From: a bacterium
Lineage (GTDB): Bacteria; Zhuqueibacterota; Zhuqueibacteria; Residuimicrobiales; Residuimicrobiaceae
Direction: 5' to 3'
DNA: 63,063 nt
NCBI GenBank assembly: GCA_029554865.1
Contig: JAKPUX010000331.1
Span: forward strand, 1 to 63,063
The stretch's first letter is position 1. Each line of letters opens with the position of its first letter. Positions 18,348 through 24,339 of this stretch are shown in pieces. Under the pieces are notes generated by a model. The model was given only the letters and a program-made list of their open reading frames with translations. It had not been told where the DNA came from and did not search any database. A program made the position numbers and the translations under genes.

Positions 18348-18474
18348 CCCGCCCCCGGGCGGGCAGCTCTCCATCTCGTTCCTACCCGCCAGCGGGCAGC
18401 CCTCCATCTCGTTCCCACCCGCCTGCGGGCGCCGCTCCAGATCTCGTTCCCACCTTTTGGCCCCGGTGGGAACG
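18348..18474 (+). repeat. Three imperfect GC-rich repeats plus stem-loop (REP-like element)
   Basis: Units at 18348-18384, 18385-18417 and 18418-18452 each begin CCCGCC, contain a small GC hairpin and end near ATCTCGTTCC[CT]A. The last unit continues into an inverted repeat, CGTTCCCACC (18444-18453) pairing with GGTGGGAACG (18465-18474). It fills the gap between the PorV-like and SurA-like genes. It looks like a REP- or MITE-type repeated extragenic element that can also fold in the transcript. Translation through it from an upstream in-frame ATG is unlikely, because the lipoprotein signal begins downstream. Confidence 0.65.
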
Positions 18475-18504
18475 CTCATTTATCAACAAGAGAGCCCCTG
18501 TTTT

Positions 18505-20004
18505 ATGAGTTTCAGACGAATCCCCCTTCTCTTTCTGCTCCTTCTCGCCCTTGCTTGTGAACGCACCCGGGGACCGGAGGAGAACATTCTCGTCCGCGTC
18601 GGCGACCGCACCATTTCGAAGCAAGAGTTCATCACCCGCGCAGAGTACACCATCCGTCCGCCCTACTGCCGGAGCGACAACTATATCCACCGCAAGATTG
18701 TCCTCAATTCCCTCGTCGCCGAAAAGCTCTACGCCCTTGAGGCCGGTGAGAAGAATGAGCTGACTGAAAACGAACAGTTCCAGCTCTATATCCAGGGTCG
18801 CAAGGAACAGGCGATGCGACAATGGCTTTACAACGAAGAATTCTATGGCAGGGTGGCACTGGATACCGCCGAGCTGAAGCAGGAGTACAAACTGGCGGGG
18901 AGAAGCTACAAACTCTCCTATTACTCGATGCCGGACAGCCAGATGGCGCGGCTGGTGGGGGAGAGCCTGCAGCAGGGCAAGAGCTTCGAGGAGACCTTTG
19001 CGCAGTACGGAGGCCTGGTCACCTCCATTCCGACGCGGGAACTGGCCTGGTCCGGCCCTGAACCCGAGGAGTTCAAGGCGCGTTTTTTCTCGGCTCCCCT
19101 GCAAAAGGGCCAGATCATCGGCCCCTTCGAGGCAGAGAGAGGATTGTTCACAGTCGCCCGGGTGGATGGATGGACCGACCGCCTCGCCCTCGGCGACCAG
19201 GATGTCCGGCAGCGCTGGGAGGATGTCAGGGAAAAGGTGCGCACCCGCCAGGCCACGGCGGCCTATGCCAACTGGATCGGGGGCTTGATGCGCGGCAAGA
19301 CCCTGCGCTTCGACGGCCAGACCTTTCCCCAGGTCGCGCGGGTGATGGCGGACTTTTATATGAAGACCGAGGCGGAGAAAAAGCAGCTGATCAAACAGCA
19401 GGTCTGGAATGTGGAGGACAGCTCGCAGGTCCATCCGCCGGTGGAGAGCCTCGACGGGATCGCCGACCTCCCCTTCATGGTGCTCGATGACCAGGTCTGG
19501 ACAGTGCGCGATCTGCAAAAGCTGCTTCTGCGCCATCCCCTGGTCTTCCGCAGCCGCCAGATCCCCAAAGGGGAGTTCGGCCTCGAGTTCCGCAACGCCA
19601 TCGCCGACATGGTGCGCGACCTGGCCGTCACCGAAGAAGCCTACAAGAAAGGCTATGACCGGGTCAACGTCGTCCAGCGCACGGCCGGGATGTGGCGGGA
19701 CAATCTCCTCGCCACCTGGCAGCGCAACCGGCTCCTGCGCGAAAAGGGGAGGGAGGCCGAGTTTTACAAAGAGTACCAGAAGGTGATCGAGAGCGACCTC
19801 AATCCCCATTTTGTCGAGCTTAGCAAGAAATACGGCAAGAAGATCGAGATCAATACCGACGAATTCGAAAAGATCAAGCTGACGAGCATCGACATGTTCG
19901 TCACTGAAAAGAATGTTCCCTTTCCGGTGGTTTCGCCCAACTTTCCCCTGTTCACCACGCATGATCTGCTCGACTACGGCCGCAAGATGAATGCCGGGAA
20001 ATAG
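18505..20004 (+). CDS. SurA/PrsA-like periplasmic chaperone lipoprotein (module 1)
   Basis: A 499-residue protein starting at MSFRRIPLL; the lipobox ALAC places the lipidated Cys near residue 18. After it comes a SurA/PrsA N-terminal-like helical domain (LVRVGDRTISKQEFITR, then LNSLVAEKLYALE). A parvulin-like region (about 140-240) follows, with YKLSYYSMPD, GKSFEETFAQYG and KGQIIGPFEAERGLFTVARV. The C-terminal part is helical and charged. Such proteins escort outer-membrane barrels, so its place after the receptor and PorV-like genes fits a dedicated folding factor. The upstream in-frame extension runs through the repeat element and is rejected. It is paralogous to 47901-49424. Confidence 0.8.
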   Translation: MSFRRIPLLFLLLLALACERTRGPEENILVRVGDRTISKQEFITRAEYTIRPPYCRSDNYIHRKIVLNSLVAEKLYALEAGEKNELTENEQFQLYIQGRKEQAMRQWLYNEEFYGRVALDTAELKQEYKLAGRSYKLSYYSMPDSQMARLVGESLQQGKSFEETFAQYGGLVTSIPTRELAWSGPEPEEFKARFFSAPLQKGQIIGPFEAERGLFTVARVDGWTDRLALGDQDVRQRWEDVREKVRTRQATAAYANWIGGLMRGKTLRFDGQTFPQVARVMADFYMKTEAEKKQLIKQQVWNVEDSSQVHPPVESLDGIADLPFMVLDDQVWTVRDLQKLLLRHPLVFRSRQIPKGEFGLEFRNAIADMVRDLAVTEEAYKKGYDRVNVVQRTAGMWRDNLLATWQRNRLLREKGREAEFYKEYQKVIESDLNPHFVELSKKYGKKIEINTDEFEKIKLTSIDMFVTEKNVPFPVVSPNFPLFTTHDLLDYGRKMNAGK

Positions 20005-20026
20005 TACACCCGGCTGGACGCACCGT

Positions 20027-20047
20027 GCCGCCGCGGGGTGCGGCGGC
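20027..20047. terminator. GC-rich hairpin between convergent genes
   Basis: Arms GCCGCCGC (20027-20034) and GCGGCGGC (20040-20047) flank a 5-base loop in the 54-base gap between the SurA-like gene and the convergent mgtE-like gene. It probably acts on both strands. No long T-run is present on either side. Confidence 0.5.
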
Positions 20048-20058
20048 GGGCCGGTAAC

Positions 20059-21279
20059 TCAGACCAGAAAGATCGTGGCGAGCAGGAGCAGCAGTCCCAT
20101 GCTGGCGACATCGGTCGCCGTCGTCAGGAAAATGCTCGAGGCGGTGGCCGGGTCAGCCCCCAGCCGCCGCAGCAGAATCGGTACCAGCGTGCCGAAGATG
20201 CCGCTGACCACGCAGGCCCCGGCCATGGCCGCCAGGACGATCAATCCCAGCGAAAAGGCCATCGGATTGCCCTGACTGCGCGCCAGCAGATACATCGCCC
20301 CGCCCGCCACCAGACCGATGATGCTTCCGTTCAACAGCCCCAGCAGACTCTCCTTGGCCAGCAGTTTCCTTGTCTGGCCTTTTTTATATTCCCCTAGGGT
20401 CATGCCGCGTATCGTCACCGCCAGGGCCTGGCAGCCGCTGTTGCCCGACTGGCCCGCCAGCACCGGCAGAAAGGCGGCGAGGACGACGATCTGGTCGATG
20501 GTCGACTGGAAAACGCTGACCACGGCCCCGGCGACAAAGGCGGTGAGCAGGTTGAGCTGCAGCCAGGGATGGCGGAAGCGGAAGCTGCGCGGCCAGGCGG
20601 TGGAGAGCTTTTCCTCTTTTTCGACGCCGACCATGCTTCCGGCCTGGGCGCTGATCTCGATGGCCTGGGCCTCGAAGAGGCGGCCGCCGCGGACAGTCCC
20701 GACCAGCACCCCCTCGTCGTTGGTGACCGGATAGATGGGAAAGTGCCTGGTGAGCACCTCCCGCATCGCCTCCATCAGGGGCATGGAGGCGCGCAGACTG
20801 AAGGGCTCGGTCAGCATGACCTCGCGCAGGGGCGTCTCCGGGTCGGCGAAGAGGAGCTCGCGCATCACCACCACCCCGATCAGGCGCTTCTGCGCATCGG
20901 TGACATAGCCGTAGGTGATGAACTCCTGCTTGACGAGCTGGCGCAGTTCCTCGATGGTTTGGCGGACGGTCATTTCGGGCGTGAAAAGAGCCCAGACCGG
21001 ATCCATGAGGTGGCCGACGCTCTCCCCGGGGAAGGTCAGGTTGAGTGCCCACTGCTCGCGCACCGCGGGCGGCAGGGCCTGCATGAGCCTTTCCCGGGTG
21101 TCGGGTGCAAGCTGGGAGAGGATTTTTTCCGAGGCTTGTGGCCCGATGAGACGCAGCGCCCGGGCCGCGGATTCAACCTCCGCTTTCACCAGCAGAACGG
21201 CCGCCGCCCTGGCGTCCATCCGCATCAGTATCTGGGCCATCTCTTCGGGATTCTCTGGAAGCTGTTTCACTTTTCTCAT
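20059..21279 (-). CDS. mgtE: MgtE-type magnesium transporter
   Basis: A 406-residue membrane protein. The start at 21279 (MRKVKQLPENPEEM) has AGGGAA 5 nt upstream; a longer in-frame start at 21339 lacks this. The order matches MgtE: an N-terminal helical superhelix (about 1-105), a pair of CBS domains (LMDPVWALFTPEMTV; REVMLTEPFSLRASM, about 105-230), and a five-helix membrane domain with the pore signature region GQSGNSGCQALAVTIRG and GTLVPILLRRLGADPA. It imports Mg2+ under control of cytosolic Mg2+ bound to the N and CBS domains. It is convergent with the SurA-like gene and does not belong to either surface module. No magnesium riboswitch is visible in its short leader. Confidence 0.92.
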   Translation of the reverse strand: MRKVKQLPENPEEMAQILMRMDARAAAVLLVKAEVESAARALRLIGPQASEKILSQLAPDTRERLMQALPPAVREQWALNLTFPGESVGHLMDPVWALFTPEMTVRQTIEELRQLVKQEFITYGYVTDAQKRLIGVVVMRELLFADPETPLREVMLTEPFSLRASMPLMEAMREVLTRHFPIYPVTNDEGVLVGTVRGGRLFEAQAIEISAQAGSMVGVEKEEKLSTAWPRSFRFRHPWLQLNLLTAFVAGAVVSVFQSTIDQIVVLAAFLPVLAGQSGNSGCQALAVTIRGMTLGEYKKGQTRKLLAKESLLGLLNGSIIGLVAGGAMYLLARSQGNPMAFSLGLIVLAAMAGACVVSGIFGTLVPILLRRLGADPATASSIFLTTATDVASMGLLLLLATIFLV

Positions 21280-21564
21280 GTTTATTCCCTGAAATTGGAC
21301 TTTTAACTGCCTTGCCTTTACAGTTGATACACCGCTCAAAGCTCTCTAACGGGAAAAGATAGATAAATGAGGGGATAATATCAAGTCAAAAGGCCAGGTC
21401 CGCATCCTATCCAATCGAATTGTGGTATCCAGCATCAAACACCCCAGCAGCAAAGCAATATGCTCGCTCCTGCTCAACCTGCAAGCCTGCTGTTTCTGTA
21501 CATGATGTTTTCCCTCACACGAAGTATGGGTGGTCAAATTACCCGGTTCGGGGGCGGATTTTGC

Positions 21565-21593
21565 TTGCACCGTACTCTTTTTTTGGATATAAT
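21565..21593 (+). promoter_or_regulatory. Near-consensus sigma70 promoter upstream of the RsbW/RsbV genes
   Basis: TTGCAC at 21565-21570 and TATAAT at 21588-21593 are spaced by 17 bases. It is the best housekeeping-type promoter in the window. Transcription would start near 21600 and read an approximately 215-base leader before the RsbW-like gene. The ECF factor encoded downstream is not expected to use such a site, so the island probably has constitutive basal expression. Confidence 0.75.
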
Positions 21594-21599
21594 GAGTAT

Positions 21600-21814
21600 A
21601 GTCGGCTTGAACACCTCCAGACGGGCCATACAGGAGTAAATCGGACCGCCGGTGTTGTATTCCCTTTCATCGCTCGATGAACGGCTCCACCTTGTCGATA
21701 ATCGAGTCTGTCCCAATCCACCATTCCGGGCCGCGTTGACATGCGCCGGAATGAATGCTTTCCTGCTTTATCCTATTCGCTATGTTACAATCTCTGTTGC
21801 CTTCGGAAGAACCG
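21600..21814 (+). other. Long untranslated leader of the signalling operon
   Basis: This is the predicted 5' leader between the promoter and the RsbW-like start. One clear stem is visible: CATTCCGG at 21722-21729 with CCGGAATG at 21746-21753. I do not recognise a riboswitch family. The remaining part of the divergent gap (21280-21564) shows no gene or motif that I can support. Confidence 0.4.
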
Positions 21815-22219
21815 ATGAATGAGCGTGAATTCAAGCGATCACTGAACTCCCTCGAAGCAGTGTTTGATTTTATCGATAAATTCCTTTCCCGCCACAACAT
21901 CTCCGGCAAATCAGCGCTTGAGCTGCAGCTGGCCACGGAGGAGGTATTTGCCAACGCGGTCGAGCACAACAGCAGCTCGACCGGCGTCATTGCCATTGCA
22001 CTGGAGAAAAGGGGAGAGGCCGTTATGATCCGCATCCGCGATCATGGTGTGGAGGATTTCGACCTCTCCCGCCCGCCTGAGGTGGATATCCGGGCCCCTT
22101 TGAACGAGCGCCGGGCGGGCGGCCTGGGTTTGTACCTGCTCCATTCCATTATGGACCAGGTCAAATACACACACGAGAGTGGAATCAGCACGATCACTCT
22201 GGTCAAATATATGAAGTGA
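21815..22219 (+). CDS. RsbW/SpoIIAB-like anti-sigma serine kinase
   Basis: A 134-residue single-domain GHKL ATPase. The N-box ATEEVFANAVEHN, the metal/ATP motif region RIRDHGVEDF and the GGLGLYLLHSIMD G2-box are all present, in the order and spacing of RsbW/SpoIIAB proteins. The start at 21815 (MNEREFKRSLNSLEAV) has GGAAGA 4 nt upstream and matches the usual N-terminus; in-frame ATGs at 21782 and 21755 have weaker ribosome sites. Such kinases phosphorylate a STAS antagonist and hold a target protein in a partner switch. The STAS protein gene follows after 6 bases. The target could be the ECF factor or another regulator, which the sequence does not settle. Confidence 0.88.
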   Translation: MNEREFKRSLNSLEAVFDFIDKFLSRHNISGKSALELQLATEEVFANAVEHNSSSTGVIAIALEKRGEAVMIRIRDHGVEDFDLSRPPEVDIRAPLNERRAGGLGLYLLHSIMDQVKYTHESGISTITLVKYMK

Positions 22220-22225
22220 GGAAGC

Positions 22226-22510
22226 ATGTTCAAAATCGAACCCAATGAGCAGGGCGTCCTGCACCTGAGCGGACGTTTTGATGCTTCACAGGAGGAGATC
22301 GCGATCCGGTTTTTCGATCAGATCGCGGAAAGCACGGAGGTCGAATGCAGCCGGCTGGAATATATCTCCAGCGCCGGCATCGGTGTGCTCATCGCGACTC
22401 AAAAACGGCTGATGCAAAGAAATGAGCAGCTGATCCTTACAAACCTCAATCCGCATATCATTGAAATTTTCAGGTATGCGGGACTGGATGCCATTTTCTC
22501 AATCAGATAA
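22226..22510 (+). CDS. RsbV/SpoIIAA-like STAS anti-sigma antagonist
   Basis: A 94-residue STAS-domain protein. The phosphorylation loop is RLEYISSAGIGVLIATQKR, where one of the paired serines is the expected substrate of the RsbW-like kinase. The usual Asp before the Ser pair is Ile here. The gene lies 6 bases after the kinase gene and is surely co-transcribed with it. In the partner-switch model the unphosphorylated form binds the kinase and frees its target, and a PP2C phosphatase resets it. A PP2C/RsbU-type enzyme is encoded at 32578-33744 in the same island. Confidence 0.87.
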   Translation: MFKIEPNEQGVLHLSGRFDASQEEIAIRFFDQIAESTEVECSRLEYISSAGIGVLIATQKRLMQRNEQLILTNLNPHIIEIFRYAGLDAIFSIR

Positions 22511-22557
22511 AATTTTTGTATGAAACCGGGCAACTTTCACATCTTTGGATTGTATGT

Positions 22558-23091
22558 ATGATTGAACTGCAAGAAGCTGAGCTGGTCAGCCGCTGCAGAA
22601 ATGGCGACGATCGCGCCTTTGCGGAGTTGGTCAGCTGCTACCAGAAACCGGTCTACAATCTGGCTTTGCGCATTACCCGCAGCGGCGCGTTGGCCGAGGA
22701 GGTGACCCAGTCCACTTTTGTCAAGGTATACGAAAGGTTCGGTTCTTTCAAAACGGGGCTCTCTCTATTCAGCTGGATCTATCGTATCGCAATGAACGAG
22801 GCGATCAACGAGTACCGGCGCGGCAAACGGCGCAGCAGTCTGGATGAGACGCGCATAATGAGCGCGGCGGAACCCTCCTTTGAGTTGGCGGAGGCCATCC
22901 AGGAGGCCCTGATGCAATTAAAGCCGGATGACCGGGCGTTGATCGTTTTGCGGCATTTTCAGAATCTCGGCTATCGGGAGATCGCCGTCATCATGGATCG
23001 CTCGGAAAGCCGGATAAAGTCACAGCTTTTCCGGGCGCGCAGCAGCCTGAAGATCATTCTCGCCAGATTGGGTGTAACCAATGAAGAGTAA
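22558..23091 (+). CDS. ECF-type RNA polymerase sigma factor
   Basis: A 177-residue sigma70-family protein with only regions 2 and 4. Region 2 runs from AFAELVSCYQKPVYNLALR through AEEVTQSTFVKVYERF and FSWIYRIAMNEAINEYRR. Region 4 contains LKPDDRALIVLRHFQNLGYREIA and a helix-turn-helix ending SRIKSQLFRARSSLK. This is the layout of extracytoplasmic-function sigma factors. The ATG at 22558 is chosen because MIELQEAELVSRC matches typical ECF N-termini; the in-frame codon at 22516 adds an atypical extension. Its end overlaps the start of the following anti-sigma-like gene by 11 bases in another frame, which suggests translational coupling and a stoichiometric sigma/anti-sigma pair. Confidence 0.93.
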   Translation: MIELQEAELVSRCRNGDDRAFAELVSCYQKPVYNLALRITRSGALAEEVTQSTFVKVYERFGSFKTGLSLFSWIYRIAMNEAINEYRRGKRRSSLDETRIMSAAEPSFELAEAIQEALMQLKPDDRALIVLRHFQNLGYREIAVIMDRSESRIKSQLFRARSSLKIILARLGVTNEE

Positions 23092-24139
23092 AACCAACCA
23101 TTCATTAATGCAAAAGGCCCTCGACGGGACGCTCACTGAAGAGGAGCGGCTCGCATGGCAGGATTGGCTGCAGCAGCATCCCGGCGATCTGGCGCTGTAC
23201 GAAGAGCAGGCCCTGATTACACGGCTTCTGGAGAAGATGCCGGAGGAAGAACCGCCGGCCCATCTCGAAGGCCAGATCATGCGCTCGATCCGAAATAAGC
23301 AACGTAATAACCATTCCATAGGACAACTAATTTTTCAACGACAGGAGGATCCCATGGCACCCAAGTACAGATGGCTTTTATTAGGCGCCGCCGCGATTGT
23401 GATCATCGCTGTGGTAATCTCCCGGTTTTATCCCTCGACGCCGGATTCCACTACCCAGGGAACCATCGGCGCTGTACAGAAAGCCGACAAATTTGATTCC
23501 GGGCAAATGAGTGCCGGCGATGTGACCTTGACCGATAGCGAGCTGCAGCAGCTGCTGCAGAATGAGGTGGTACAAAGAATCGTCGCTGATCAGAAGTTGA
23601 TGGCTGCGCTGCAAACGATGGACAGCAAGGCGCTCGCAGCCCTGCAGACTCTCGATGGCCGGGCCATTGAGGCGCTGCAGTCTCTGGATGGCCGGGCGAT
23701 TGCAGCCATGCAGACCCTCGATGCCAGATCCATTGCCGCCCTGCAGACTCTGGACGGCAAAGCCATTGCCGCCCTGCAGACCCTGGATGCCAAATCCATT
23801 GCCGCTTTGCAGACCGTTGACGCCAAATCGATTCCGGCCCTCCAGGCGTTGGATGGCAAAGCGATCGCCGCCCTGCAGAGCATGGATGGCAAGGCCATTG
23901 CCGCCCTGCAGACCCTCGACGTCAAGGCGATCGGCGCATTGCAGTCCCTGGATGCCAGGTCCATCGCCGCCCTGCAGACCGTCGATGCCCGGTCTATCCC
24001 CGCGCTCCAGTCGCTGGATGGCAAGGCGATCGCGGCCCTGCAATCCCTGGATGCCAGGTCCATCGCTGCTCTGCATAGTCTCGACGCCAGAACCATCGCC
24101 AGCATGCAAACGGCGGAAGGCAAAGCCACAGTCGAATAA
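23081..24139 (+). CDS. Membrane anti-sigma-like protein with sixteen 11-residue periplasmic repeats
   Basis: A 352-residue protein. Residues 1-70 resemble an anti-sigma domain (MQKALDGTLTEEERLAWQDWLQQ), but the zinc-binding Cys and His residues of the ZAS type are missing. One membrane helix lies at about 97-115 (WLLLGAAAIVIIAVVI). A Ser/Thr-rich linker and a Gln-rich helix (LTDSELQQLLQNEVVQRIV) lead to residues 173-348, which are 16 uninterrupted copies of an 11-residue unit with consensus AIAALQTLDGK. With an N-in topology the repeats are periplasmic. The overlap with the ECF gene makes it the likely cognate anti-sigma factor. I know no described family with this tail. It could instead be a structural or sensing protein that happens to follow the sigma gene. 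Confidence 0.8.
   Translation: MKSKTNHSLMQKALDGTLTEEERLAWQDWLQQHPGDLALYEEQALITRLLEKMPEEEPPAHLEGQIMRSIRNKQRNNHSIGQLIFQRQEDPMAPKYRWLLLGAAAIVIIAVVISRFYPSTPDSTTQGTIGAVQKADKFDSGQMSAGDVTLTDSELQQLLQNEVVQRIVADQKLMAALQTMDSKALAALQTLDGRAIEALQSLDGRAIAAMQTLDARSIAALQTLDGKAIAALQTLDAKSIAALQTVDAKSIPALQALDGKAIAALQSMDGKAIAALQTLDVKAIGALQSLDARSIAALQTVDARSIPALQSLDGKAIAALQSLDARSIAALHSLDARTIASMQTAEGKATVE
23597..24124 (+). repeat. Sixteen tandem 33-bp coding repeats
   Basis: The DNA has a strict 33-base period over 528 bases, encoding sixteen 11-residue units such as AIAALQTLDAK, SIAALQTVDAK and SIPALQSLDGK. Position 2 is almost always Ile or Leu, position 5 Leu, position 6 Gln, position 8 Leu/Val/Met, position 9 Asp and position 11 Lys or Arg. 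Only the last unit (TIASMQTAEGK) breaks the Asp. Third codon positions vary more than the encoded residues, so the repeat is kept at the protein level. Confidence 0.95.
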
Positions 24140-24236
24140 CTCCAGCCTGAGATCTCTCCGCAGGCCGGCAGGAATCCCGGTACTCTCCGCCCGCGGATTA
24201 AAATCGCCGCACTTGCTGAGGCCCAACTTTTCTATA

Positions 24237-24264
24237 CGGAGGCGCTCCTGCCGGGGCGCCTCCG
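24237..24264 (+). terminator. Stem-loop between anti-sigma-like and metalloprotease genes
   Basis: Perfect 9-bp arms CGGAGGCGC (24237-24245) and GCGCCTCCG (24256-24264) lie in the 200-base gap. No T-run follows, so this may be a partial terminator or processing hairpin. No promoter with convincing spacing was seen between it and the next start codon. Confidence 0.45.
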
Positions 24265-24339
24265 TTCGAACTCTGCCATGATTCCTGAGGAGATTCTTTC
24301 TCGCAAGCTGCTCATCCACAGGTAGAGGCTGTTGAACAG

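Noticed and set aside
18348..18452. Possible short CRISPR array
   Set aside because: There are only three imperfect units directly abutting each other, without spacers.
23597..24124. Possible CRISPR array because of regular 33-base repeats
   Set aside because: The units are contiguous with no spacers and translate to a conserved peptide; no cas gene is present.
23381..24319. 312-residue minus-strand frame with repeated Gln/Gly-rich units over the anti-sigma-like gene
   Set aside because: The 33-base period is a multiple of three, so repeats appear in every open frame. Only the plus frame has the anti-sigma domain, membrane helix and overlap with the sigma gene.
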